A stretch of DNA of 64,000 nt, taken from positions 1 to 64,000 of the forward strand of contig CANQGK010000002.1 in assembly GCA_947623175.1 (NCBI GenBank). The letters are read 5' to 3'. This stretch comes from an uncultured Clostridia bacterium (GTDB lineage: Bacteria; Bacillota; Clostridia; Oscillospirales; Acutalibacteraceae). A model generated the notes under the pieces. That model made no database searches and had not been told where the DNA came from. It saw only the letters and a program-made list of their open reading frames with translations. Position numbers and translations under genes: made by a program. Within the stretch, counting starts at the first letter, position 1. Each line of letters starts with the position of its first letter. Shown piece by piece: positions 35,595-43,267 of this stretch.

Positions 35595-36019
35595 TGAAAA
35601 AATTAATTTTAATAGGGCGAAGCGAGAGCGGCAAAACCACCCTCACACAAATACTTCGCGGCGAAGAAATAAGCTACAACAAAACCCAATATATAAAGTT
35701 TGAAAACCAACTTATAGACACGCCGGGCGAATACGCCCAAACGCATACCCTCGGCAGAGCACTGGCGCTTTATTCCTATGAGGCGGATATTGTGGGGCTC
35801 CTTATAAGCGCCAATGAGCCTTATTCGCTTTTCCCCCCATGCATTACCTGCATGGTCAACCGCGAGGTAATAGGAATAGTCACAAAATCGCAGGAACCGG
35901 ACGCCAACCCCGAAAGAGCGGAAAATTGGCTCAGACTCAGCGGTTGTAAGCAAGTTTTTAAAATAGATTCGGTTACGGGGTACGGCGTTAACGAGCTTAT
36001 AACCTACTTAAATCGATAA
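35594..36019 (+). CDS. EutP/PduV-like small GTPase of microcompartments
   Basis: 141 residues. The P-loop is IGRSESGKTTL (near 7-17) and the switch-II region is IDTPGEYAQTH. IGIVTKSQ takes the place of the G4 motif NKxD. EutP/PduV proteins belong to the Ras-like GTPase superfamily and are found in many microcompartment loci; PduV has been linked to compartment positioning in the cell, but the role is not firm. The gene closes the first half of the locus; a new promoter follows. Confidence 0.88.
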   Translation: MKKLILIGRSESGKTTLTQILRGEEISYNKTQYIKFENQLIDTPGEYAQTHTLGRALALYSYEADIVGLLISANEPYSLFPPCITCMVNREVIGIVTKSQEPDANPERAENWLRLSGCKQVFKIDSVTGYGVNELITYLNR

Positions 36020-36065
36020 AAAACACATTAAAACAAAAAAACAAAGAAAAAAACAGAAAAATGTG

Positions 36066-36094
36066 TTGACTTATTACTGCTTTTGTAGTAAAAT
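36066..36094 (+). promoter_or_regulatory. Internal sigma-A promoter of the microcompartment locus
   Basis: TTGACT (36066-36071) and TAAAAT (36089-36094), 17-bp spacer. An inverted repeat AACACATT (36022-36029) / AATGTGTT (36060-36067) overlaps the -35 and may be an operator. Confidence 0.75.
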
Positions 36095-36159
36095 GTAGCT
36101 TGTAAAGAAATTATTTTGATAAAACTTTTGTTTTATATATTAAGAATGGAGCGGTGACA

Positions 36160-37359
36160 ATGAACATTGATTCAAAAAATGTTGAGCAGATTGTCAAGCA
36201 GGTTCTTATGGAAATGGGCGGCGCCTTACCCGAAAAGGCGAAAAGCGCGGGCCCGATTCCCGAAAAGAGCCGTGTGGCAATGCTCACGTCTCTTGAACAT
36301 TATGACATCAAGGAATACCCGATACCGAAGCTCGGCGACGACGATATTCTCGTCAAGGTCGAGGGCTGCGGCGTTTGCGGTACGGATGCGCATGAGTTCA
36401 AGCGTGACCCGTTTGGTCTTATTCCCGTAGTGCTCGGACACGAGGGCACGGGCGAGATCGTGAAAATGGGCAAAAACGTTAAGAAGGACAGCGCGGGTAA
36501 GCCTTTAAGCGTAGGCGACAAGGTAGTTACCAGCATGATTTTCGCCGATAATCCCGATATTACGATGTTCGACCTTAATAAGCAGAACGTCGGCGGTGCG
36601 GACGTTTACGGCTTGCTGCCCGACGACGACGTTCACTTAAACGGCTGGTTTGCCGATTATCTGGTGGTAAGAGGCGGCTCTTCGATATTCAACGTAAGCG
36701 ATTTGTGCCTTGAGGACAGAATACTTATCGAGCCCTGTGCCGTGCTTATACATGCTGTGGAACGTGCCAAAACGACCGGTCTTCTTCGCTTTAACAGCCG
36801 TGTGGCGGTACAGGGATGCGGACCTATCGGTCTTATATGCATCGCGGTTTTGCGCACGATGGGTATTGAAAACATCGTGGCTGTGGACGGCGAAGAAAAG
36901 CGTCTTGCCTTTGCTAAGGAAATGGGCGCCTGCGCTGCGGTAAACTTTAAGGAGTATAAGGGTATCGAGGCGCTTGCCGGCGCTGTGGAAAAGGCGTTCG
37001 GCGGTTATTTGGCAGATTTCGCTTTCCAATGCACGGGTTCTCCCGTAGCGCACAGCAACGTTTATAAATTCATCCGCAACGGCGGCGGACTTTGCGAGTT
37101 GGGATTCTTTATCAACGGCGGCGACGCCACTATAAATCCCCACTTTGACATTTGCTCCAAGGAAATAACCACCGTAGGCTCTTGGGCATATACTCTTCGC
37201 GATTACGCCACCACCTTTGATTTTATAAAAAGAGCCAATGGCATCGGTTTACCGCTTAAAAAGCTTATAACCCACAAATTCCCTCTTTCTCAGATTAACG
37301 AAGCGCATGAAACGAATCTGAAGATGGAAGGTTTGAAAATAGCAATAATCAACGAATAA
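36160..37359 (+). CDS. Zinc alcohol dehydrogenase with encapsulation peptide
   Basis: 399 residues. The first 20 (MNIDSKNVEQIVKQVLMEMG) form an amphipathic helix followed by a Gly/Ala/Pro/Lys linker, the usual form of a microcompartment targeting peptide. The rest is a medium-chain dehydrogenase: GCGVCGTDAHEFK and LGHEGTGEIVKMG (zinc site), and the NAD-binding VAVQGCGPIGLIC. It should reduce propanal to propanol and recycle NADH inside the shell. Many microcompartments use an iron-type alcohol dehydrogenase (PduQ/EutG) instead. The ATG at 36160 follows GGAGCGG; GTG 36154 is less likely. The peptide matches that of the aldehyde dehydrogenase at 40317. Confidence 0.88.
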   Translation: MNIDSKNVEQIVKQVLMEMGGALPEKAKSAGPIPEKSRVAMLTSLEHYDIKEYPIPKLGDDDILVKVEGCGVCGTDAHEFKRDPFGLIPVVLGHEGTGEIVKMGKNVKKDSAGKPLSVGDKVVTSMIFADNPDITMFDLNKQNVGGADVYGLLPDDDVHLNGWFADYLVVRGGSSIFNVSDLCLEDRILIEPCAVLIHAVERAKTTGLLRFNSRVAVQGCGPIGLICIAVLRTMGIENIVAVDGEEKRLAFAKEMGACAAVNFKEYKGIEALAGAVEKAFGGYLADFAFQCTGSPVAHSNVYKFIRNGGGLCELGFFINGGDATINPHFDICSKEITTVGSWAYTLRDYATTFDFIKRANGIGLPLKKLITHKFPLSQINEAHETNLKMEGLKIAIINE

Positions 37360-37379
37360 TTTATTTGGAGGTGTAGAAA

Positions 37380-37655
37380 ATGGCACTTGAAGCATTGGGA
37401 ATGGTAGAAACAAGAGGTTTGGTTGCCGCGGTTGAGGCTGCCGACGCTATGGTAAAGGCGGCGGACGTAGTGCTTATCGGTACCGAGAAAATAGGTTCCG
37501 GACTCGTAAGCGTTATGGTACGCGGCGACGTAGGCGCCGTTAAGGCGGCTACGGAAGTAGGCAGCGCTGCTGCCTCAAAATTGGGCGAGCTCGTAGCGGT
37601 TCACGTGATCCCGAGACCCCATGGAGACGTTGAAAAAATTCTACCGAAATTTTAA
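37380..37655 (+). CDS. Microcompartment hexameric shell protein, PduA/EutM type
   Basis: 91 residues, one BMC domain: [20 protein letters not shown], a [21 protein letters not shown] core with the pore-lining segment, and [14 protein letters not shown] at the end. These hexamers tile the shell facets and their central pore lets polar substrates through. The gene is nearly identical over about 240 bp to the BMC domain of the next gene, a recent tandem duplication. TTGGAGG lies eight bases before the ATG. Confidence 0.95.
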   Translation: MALEALGMVETRGLVAAVEAADAMVKAADVVLIGTEKIGSGLVSVMVRGDVGAVKAATEVGSAAASKLGELVAVHVIPRPHGDVEKILPKF

Positions 37656-37670
37656 CAGGCGGTGACAACA

Positions 37671-38078
37671 ATGGCTGAAACCAAAAAAACAAACAAATCG
37701 GCTTCCGCTAAGCCGGCGGCCGCCGAAGCCGCCCCGAAAACAGCAACGGATGCTTTAGACGAAACCAAAAATACAAAACCTATCAAGGAGGAAAAGAAAA
37801 TGTCACAAGAAGCATTGGGAATGATTGAAACAAGAGGTTTGGTAGCCGCTATCGAGGCTGCCGACGCTATGGTAAAGGCTGCTAACGTACAGCTTATCGG
37901 TACCGAGAAAATAGGTTCCGGACTCGTAAGCGTTATGGTACGCGGCGACGTAGGCGCCGTTAAATCCGCCGTTGAAGCGGGCGGTGCCGCCGCATCGAGC
38001 TTAGGCGAAATTATCGCTACTCACGTAATCCCGAGACCTCACGGCGACGTTGAAAAAATTCTTCCCACTTTAAAATAA
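37671..38078 (+). CDS. Shell protein with N-terminal extension and an internal start
   Basis: 135 residues from ATG 37671. A Lys/Ala/Pro-rich extension of 43 residues, probably disordered, precedes a PduA-type BMC domain ([20 protein letters not shown] onward). The domain's own Met codon at 37800 has a textbook ribosome site, AAGGAGG at 37785-37791, spaced eight bases, so a 92-residue form without the extension is probably made too. The upstream start has AGGCGG eight bases before ATG 37671. Two products from one frame recall PduB and PduB' but in a single-domain hexamer protein. The extension could reach into the lumen and bind enzymes, or lie outside; the sequence does not decide. Confidence 0.9.
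   Translation: MAETKKTNKSASAKPAAAEAAPKTATDALDETKNTKPIKEEKKMSQEALGMIETRGLVAAIEAADAMVKAANVQLIGTEKIGSGLVSVMVRGDVGAVKSAVEAGGAAASSLGEIIATHVIPRPHGDVEKILPTLK
37785..37802 (+). promoter_or_regulatory. Internal ribosome site and ATG giving a short shell protein
   Basis: AAGGAGG (37785-37791), eight-base spacer, ATG at 37800-37802 in the same frame as the longer product. The short form would match the 91-residue neighbour in length. Confidence 0.75.
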
Positions 38079-38116
38079 TTTAGGTTCACGAAATTCTGTA
38101 CGAAGGTGAACCGGGT

Positions 38117-38380
38117 ATGATAGTGGGAAAAGTAGTTGGCAGCGTAGTTGCCACCCGTAAGAATGAAAATTTGACGGGAAACAAATTTCTGATTGTAGAA
38201 CCGTTCGGCAATATGGCGGGCGACGGTCGTATTGTAGCTATAGATAACGTCGGCGCCGGTATCGGCGAGGAGGTTTTGGTAGCTTTAGGCAGTGCCGCCC
38301 GCATCGGCTGCGGGGTTAAAGATTCACCGGTGGATGCCGCAATAGTCGGCATAATTGATGATTCGATCGGACTGGAGTAG
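38117..38380 (+). CDS. Microcompartment vertex protein, EutN/CcmL type
   Basis: 87 residues, a complete pentamer-forming vertex protein. The pattern MIVGKVVGSVVATRKNENLTG, LIVEPFG, VAIDNVGAGIGEEVLVALGSAAR and AAIVGIID is characteristic. Pentamers of this family close the corners of the polyhedral shell. AAGGTGA precedes the ATG. It sits between the hexamer genes and the electron-transfer protein, and its stop is four bases before the next ATG. Confidence 0.95.
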   Translation: MIVGKVVGSVVATRKNENLTGNKFLIVEPFGNMAGDGRIVAIDNVGAGIGEEVLVALGSAARIGCGVKDSPVDAAIVGIIDDSIGLE

Positions 38381-38383
38381 TTT

Positions 38384-39721
38384 ATGCAATTGGAAGCTTT
38401 AGCTGAAATTTTAAGGGAAAACGGCATCGTCGGCGCCGGCGGTGCCGGGTTCCCGGCTTATGCGAAGCTCGATAAACGAGCCGACACAATAATACTTAAT
38501 TGCGCGGAATGTGAACCGCTTTTTAAGGTACATAGGCAATTACTCGAAAAATGTGCTTATGAAATAGTAAGCACATTGTCTTTAATTGCCGACGCCGTCG
38601 GCGCCGAGCGCGCCGTAATCGGCATTAAGCGCTCTTACAAGGGCGCCGCCGAAGCCGCATTGGCGGCTTCAAAAGCTTTTCCGAAGGTATCTCTTTCCTA
38701 TTTACCGGAGATATACCCCGCGGGAGACGAGCTTATTCTTACTTATGAAACCACCGGCAGGGTTATAAAACCGGGCAATATCCCGATATCCGTCGGCGTT
38801 ACCGTTTTCAATGTGGAAACGGTGCTTAATATTTACAGAGCCGTTAAAGAAGGGGCAGGCGTTACCCACAAATACCTGATGGTCGCGGGCGAGGTTCAAA
38901 ATCCCCAAATCTTGCGAGTTCCCCTCGGTATAACCTACAGGGAAGTCGTCGATTTGTGCGGCGGCTCAACGATCGACCAACCCGCCTATCTTGCGGGCGG
39001 TCCTATGACGGGTAAAATAGATTCTCCCTACGGTTTAGTTACGAAAACAACAAATGCGGTGATTTTATTGCCGCCTGATCATTATATAGTCGAGCGTAAA
39101 ACGGTAAAGCCGAATATCGGCATAAAGCGGGCTATGAGCGCCTGCTGCAGCTGTCGGATGTGCACCGACTTATGTTCGAGAAATCTTTTGGGCCATCCCA
39201 TAGATCCGCAGAGCTTTATGCACGGCATTTCGCAGAATACGGTTATTGAAATAAAACCGTTTTTAAATACCTTTTATTGCTCGCAGTGCGGACTTTGCGA
39301 AATGTACTCCTGTATGCAGGGGCTCTCTCCCGCATCGCTTATAAACGAGTACAAAAGCGGTCTTCGCGCCAAAGGAATCAAACCCCCCGAAACTCCCGAA
39401 TTTGGCGGAGTTTCCGATAAGCGCCCCTATAGGTGCGTTCCCGTAGCCCGTCTTGTGGGAAGATTGGGGCTTACAAAGTATAACACGGCAATTCCTTTCT
39501 CGACGCGCAAGGTTACCGCCGACCGCCTCACGGTAGGCCTCCATCAGAATATCGGCGCGCCGTCTGCGGCGATCGTCAAAAAAGGCGATACCGTTAAAGC
39601 AGGTCAGAAAATAGCGGAAGCGCCCGATGGTAAGCTCGGCGTCGCAGTTCACGCGCCGATGTCAGGCAAAGTTTCGCTTGTTACGGATGATTATATAGTA
39701 TTAGAGAAGGGCAGGAAGTGA
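38384..39721 (+). CDS. PduS/RnfC-like flavin and Fe-S electron carrier
   Basis: 445 residues. The N-terminal RnfC-type nucleotide-binding part shows GIVGAGGAGFPAYAKL and NCAECEPL. A SLBB-like domain follows (VAGEVQNPQILRVPLGITYREVVDL). Two 4Fe-4S motifs lie near residues 246-310 (CCSCRMCTDLC and CSQCGLCEMYSC). The C-terminus has the barrel-sandwich fold found at the N-terminus of RnfC (VKKGDTVKAGQKIAEAPDG). PduS reduces cobalamin in B12-dependent compartments; here the dehydratase is B12-free, so it more likely balances redox across the shell together with the PduT-like protein encoded next. Confidence 0.88.
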   Translation: MQLEALAEILRENGIVGAGGAGFPAYAKLDKRADTIILNCAECEPLFKVHRQLLEKCAYEIVSTLSLIADAVGAERAVIGIKRSYKGAAEAALAASKAFPKVSLSYLPEIYPAGDELILTYETTGRVIKPGNIPISVGVTVFNVETVLNIYRAVKEGAGVTHKYLMVAGEVQNPQILRVPLGITYREVVDLCGGSTIDQPAYLAGGPMTGKIDSPYGLVTKTTNAVILLPPDHYIVERKTVKPNIGIKRAMSACCSCRMCTDLCSRNLLGHPIDPQSFMHGISQNTVIEIKPFLNTFYCSQCGLCEMYSCMQGLSPASLINEYKSGLRAKGIKPPETPEFGGVSDKRPYRCVPVARLVGRLGLTKYNTAIPFSTRKVTADRLTVGLHQNIGAPSAAIVKKGDTVKAGQKIAEAPDGKLGVAVHAPMSGKVSLVTDDYIVLEKGRK

Positions 39722-39725
39722 CAGT

Positions 39726-40274
39726 ATGGCAAAAGCAATCGGTATGGTCGAGTACGCTACAGTTTCCACCGGTATTCAGGCGGCCGATACGTTGGTAAAA
39801 ACCGCCGCCGTCGAGATTATAGAAGCACAGGTTGTCTGCCCGGGCAAGTATATAGTAATAATTTCGGGAGAATTAAGCGCGCTTAAAGCGTCGGTTGACG
39901 CCTGCAAGGTAAAATACGGCGAAAAGCTTATAGACAGCTTTGTTTTGGGGAACGTACACGAGGGTATTTTCCCCGCTATATACGCTACGGTTGACGTTGA
40001 AAATCCGCGCGCGCTCGGCGTTATGGAGACCTATTCCGGAGCATCGATTATAGTTGCCGCGGACGCCGCCGCAAAAAGCGCCGACGTCACCTTGGCGGAG
40101 GTTCGCATAGCGAGAGGCATGTGCGGTAAATCTTATTTGATACTTACCGGCGAGGTCGCCGCCGTTACCGCCGCCATAGAAAAAGCCAACGCCGCGGCGG
40201 GGGATAGGGGAATGTTCCTCGATTCCTCGGTAATTCCCAATCCCGATTCCAAGCTGTGGGAAAAAATTCTTTGA
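39726..40274 (+). CDS. Tandem-domain shell protein, PduT type
   Basis: 182 residues with two BMC domains (about 1-90 and 95-182), forming a trimer that mimics a hexamer. Cys38 in VVCPGKYIVI falls where, from memory, PduT holds the ligand of a pore-centred Fe-S cluster. That cluster may pass electrons between the PduS-like carrier encoded just upstream and the cytosol. AGGAAGTGA precedes the ATG, four bases after the upstream stop. The second domain begins ALGVMETYSGASIIVAADAA. Confidence 0.92.
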   Translation: MAKAIGMVEYATVSTGIQAADTLVKTAAVEIIEAQVVCPGKYIVIISGELSALKASVDACKVKYGEKLIDSFVLGNVHEGIFPAIYATVDVENPRALGVMETYSGASIIVAADAAAKSADVTLAEVRIARGMCGKSYLILTGEVAAVTAAIEKANAAAGDRGMFLDSSVIPNPDSKLWEKIL

Positions 40275-40316
40275 TTTTAAAAAGATTTACAATAAAATGA
40301 AAGGCTGTTGATAATT

Positions 40317-41717
40317 TTGAATATTGATGAAAAGCAGATAAGCGAAATAGTAAAAAACATTCTTTCAAATATGAGCGCAAATACGCCCGCAAATGAAGAA
40401 CGTAAATACAAGGGCGTTTTTGATACTATGACCGAGGCTTTGGAGGCTGTATCAAAAGCATACAAGCAGTATCGTTCTTACTCGGTAGCTCAAAGAGAGC
40501 AGATAATTTCCAAAATACGTGAGCTTACCCGAAACGAAGCCGAGGAATTGGCGAAGCTCGGTGTAAGCGAAACCGGCATGGGCAGAGTATCCGATAAAAT
40601 AATCAAGCATAAGCTTGTCGCCGATAAAACTCCCGGTACGGAGGATTTGTCTCCCTCGGTATTGACGGGCGATAACGGACTTACCCTCATAGAAATGGCG
40701 CCCTACGGCGTAATCGGAAGCATTACCCCTTCGACAAATCCGAGCGAGACGGTTATCTGCAACTCGATAGGCATGATAGCCGGAGGCAACGCGGTTGTAT
40801 TCAACCCTCATCCCAACGCCTGCAAAACCGCCAACTATGCGGTGGATCTTGTAAACCGCGCCGTTTTGGCGGCGGGCGGCCCCGAAAATTTGGTTGTATC
40901 GGTTTATAAGCCGACTATGGATACTTCAAAGGAAATGATGGCGTCTCCCGCGGTTCGCATGCTGGTTGCAACCGGAGGACCGGGCGTTGTACGCACATTG
41001 CTTTCTTCCGGTAAAAAGGCTATCGGCGCCGGCGCCGGCAATCCGCCCGTTATAGTCGACGAAACCGCCGATATCAAAAAGGCGGCGCGCGATATAGTCG
41101 CGGGTGCAAGCTTCGACAACAACCTGCCGTGCATCGCCGAAAAAGAATGCTTCGCGGTAAATTCAATTGCAGACGAGCTTATAGCCGGCATGCAGGAGGC
41201 GGGAGCTTATCTTATTAAGGATTCGCAGATTGAAAAGCTGCTTAAAATCGCCCTTATCGAAAAAGACGGTAAATATTCCATAAATAAAAAGTGGGTTGGC
41301 AAGGACGCCGGTAAATTCTTAAAGGAGCTCGGCATTAATTCCGACACACGCCTTATAATCTGCGAGACAAAGGCGAATCACCCGTTTGTACAGGTTGAAA
41401 TGATGATGCCGATTTTACCGATAGTCAGGGTTGCTGATATTGACGAGGCGATCGATAAAGCGGTTGCCGCCGAGCATGGCAACAGACATTCGGCGCATAT
41501 ACATTCGACAAATATCAATAATCTTACGAGATTTGCCCGCGAGGTTGAGACCACCATTTTCGTTAAAAACGCTCCTTCATACGCGGGTATAGGCGCAGGC
41601 GGCGAGGGGTACACCACCTTTACCATCGCAGGACCTACCGGCGAAGGCTTGACCGCCGCTCACTCCTTTACGAGACAGCGCCGCTGTGTTATGGTAGACG
41701 GCTTGCATATCGTTTGA
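40317..41717 (+). CDS. CoA-acylating aldehyde dehydrogenase with encapsulation peptide, PduP/EutE type
   Basis: 466 residues. The N-terminal amphipathic peptide MNIDEKQISEIVKNILSNMS is separated from the enzyme by a short linker and resembles that of the alcohol dehydrogenase. The catalytic domain contains PYGVIGSITPSTNPSET, the GAGNPPVIVDETADI region and the active Cys in FDNNLPCIAEKE. It would oxidise propanal to propionyl-CoA with NAD. No ATG is available. TTG at 40317 gives a peptide aligned with the partner enzyme and lies 12 bases after AAAGG; TTG at 40308 is the alternative. No PduL-type phosphotransacylase is encoded in the window to complete the usual acyl-phosphate step. Confidence 0.92.
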   Translation: MNIDEKQISEIVKNILSNMSANTPANEERKYKGVFDTMTEALEAVSKAYKQYRSYSVAQREQIISKIRELTRNEAEELAKLGVSETGMGRVSDKIIKHKLVADKTPGTEDLSPSVLTGDNGLTLIEMAPYGVIGSITPSTNPSETVICNSIGMIAGGNAVVFNPHPNACKTANYAVDLVNRAVLAAGGPENLVVSVYKPTMDTSKEMMASPAVRMLVATGGPGVVRTLLSSGKKAIGAGAGNPPVIVDETADIKKAARDIVAGASFDNNLPCIAEKECFAVNSIADELIAGMQEAGAYLIKDSQIEKLLKIALIEKDGKYSINKKWVGKDAGKFLKELGINSDTRLIICETKANHPFVQVEMMMPILPIVRVADIDEAIDKAVAAEHGNRHSAHIHSTNINNLTRFAREVETTIFVKNAPSYAGIGAGGEGYTTFTIAGPTGEGLTAAHSFTRQRRCVMVDGLHIV

Positions 41718-41762
41718 TCGCTTTGAAATTCGCTTTTTCTTACAACGGAGGAACAGTACAGT

Positions 41763-42404
41763 ATGAATGCATTGGGAATGCTTGAGGTATATAGCTTTAC
41801 GACCGCAGTTTGCGCCGCGGATATTGCGGCAAAGGCGGCGGACGTTAAGGTTATTGCTTTTGACAGAACCCGACCCAAATCCGAAGCCGTTCCGGCGCCT
41901 CTGGTAATGCAGCTTAAGGTCGAGGGCGACGATGCTTCGGTAAAAGCGGCTATAGAATCGGCTTCCGCCTATGCCGAAGCGGAAGGCATGTATATTGCGT
42001 CGCACGTAATATCGCGCCCCGGGCAGGATATGGAAAAAATGGCATATCTGCTTGATATGAACAGGGATAATTACAATAAAAAGCTTCCGAAAACCTTTTA
42101 CGGCGCCGATGTGGAAGCGCCGGACGTGGATTTTGCCATAGGACTTTTGGAGGTTTCGGGGCTGGTAGCCTCAATTGCGGGGCTTGACGCTATGTTAAAG
42201 GCCGCGTCCGTACGACTTATTCATTCGGAAAAGCGTTTGGGCGGCAGATTGGTTACTTTGATTGTAAAGGGCGATATTTCCGACGTGCAGGCGGCGATAG
42301 ACGCCGGCGCAAATACCGCCGCGCCTTTGGGCAAGGTTCACGGCAAGGCGGTTATAGCAAACCCCCATGGGGAAGTAATGAAATTTTTTGATTACGAGGT
42401 TTAA
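41763..42404 (+). CDS. Tandem-domain microcompartment shell protein (BMC-T)
   Basis: 213 residues with two BMC domains: about 1-92 (ALGMLEVYSFTTAVCAADIA) and 125-213 (AIGLLEVSGLVASIAGLDAM), joined by a polar linker (NRDNYNKKLPKTFYG). It lacks the CPGK pore motif of the PduT-like protein, so it should form a different pseudohexamer, perhaps a facet tile. The linker is longer than in PduT. GGAGGA precedes the ATG. It is the last shell gene and is followed by a large palindrome. Confidence 0.9.
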   Translation: MNALGMLEVYSFTTAVCAADIAAKAADVKVIAFDRTRPKSEAVPAPLVMQLKVEGDDASVKAAIESASAYAEAEGMYIASHVISRPGQDMEKMAYLLDMNRDNYNKKLPKTFYGADVEAPDVDFAIGLLEVSGLVASIAGLDAMLKAASVRLIHSEKRLGGRLVTLIVKGDISDVQAAIDAGANTAAPLGKVHGKAVIANPHGEVMKFFDYEV

Positions 42405-42410
42405 AAACGG

Positions 42411-42457
42411 TATAGCAATGCAATCATATTACATTGTAATCTGATTGCATTGCTATA
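42411..42457. repeat. Large palindrome before the DeoR gene
   Basis: TATAGCAATGCAATCA (42411-42426) pairs perfectly with TGATTGCATTGCTATA (42442-42457); an inner ATTAC/GTAAT stem leaves a 3-nt loop. The right arm and the following bases match the element at 3641-3670. It lies 33 bp before the DeoR ATG and could be an autoregulatory operator, a terminator without a T tract, or a mobile repeat. Confidence 0.7.
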
Positions 42458-42490
42458 AGGCAATAATTAAAATCTAAATGAGGTGTCTAC

Positions 42491-43252
42491 ATGCTTGCTC
42501 TCGAAAGACAAAAACGAATTTTAGAGCTTTTGAATATAGAAGGCGCCGTTATGGTAAGCAAGCTGAGCGCGGAGCTCGGCGTTACCGAAGAAACGGTACG
42601 GCGCGATCTTGAAAAGCTTGAATCCAAGGAACTCCTTCGCAGAACACACGGCGGCGCACTTCCCATGGACGAAAGCAATTACGAATTTTCACTTGAAAAA
42701 CGAAAATCCTTGAATGTTGAATCAAAACAGGCGTTGGCGCGCAAGGCGGTACAATATATCGCTACGGGCGATACGATTTTTTTGGACGCCTCCACCACCA
42801 CCTTTTATATGGCAAAAGAGCTTAAAACCATGAAAAATATAACCATTATAACCAATTCCATAAGGGTTATAAACGAGCTCAGCGGTATTGACAGCATTAA
42901 GGTAATTGCCGTAGGCGGCATAGTGAGCAACAATCAGTCGCTTGTAGGCTCTATTGCAGAAAATTACATTGCCGATAATTACTTCGCCGATAAAATGTTC
43001 TTTTCAAGCAGGGGCATAGGCGAAAACCTTATAATACTTGAGGGCAACGAGCAGGAATGCTTTATAAAGCAAAATATGCTTAAAAACTCTCATACGCATT
43101 ATTATCTTTGTGATAAATCAAAGGTCGGCAGAATAGGCTATATGCGCCTTTCTACCTTTGAAAATATAAATTATCTTATAACCGACGCCCAAATCGAAGG
43201 CGCGCTTAAGGATAAGCTTGACGAATACAACGTAAAAATTATCAACGCTTAA
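42491..43252 (+). CDS. DeoR-family transcriptional regulator
   Basis: 253 residues. The N-terminal winged helix is typical: RQKRILELLNIEGAVMVSKL, ELGVTEETVRRDLEKLE and RTHGGAL. The C-terminal DeoR sensor domain contains GDTIFLDASTTTFYMAKEL and TNSIRVINEL, a Rossmann-like fold that senses phosphosugars. Its place between shell genes and an aldolase suggests it controls the microcompartment locus in response to a sugar phosphate such as rhamnulose or fuculose 1-phosphate; this is inference. The large palindrome just upstream is a candidate binding site. GAGGTG precedes the ATG. Confidence 0.92.
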   Translation: MLALERQKRILELLNIEGAVMVSKLSAELGVTEETVRRDLEKLESKELLRRTHGGALPMDESNYEFSLEKRKSLNVESKQALARKAVQYIATGDTIFLDASTTTFYMAKELKTMKNITIITNSIRVINELSGIDSIKVIAVGGIVSNNQSLVGSIAENYIADNYFADKMFFSSRGIGENLIILEGNEQECFIKQNMLKNSHTHYYLCDKSKVGRIGYMRLSTFENINYLITDAQIEGALKDKLDEYNVKIINA

Positions 43253-43267
43253 CAGAGGTGCAAGTAA

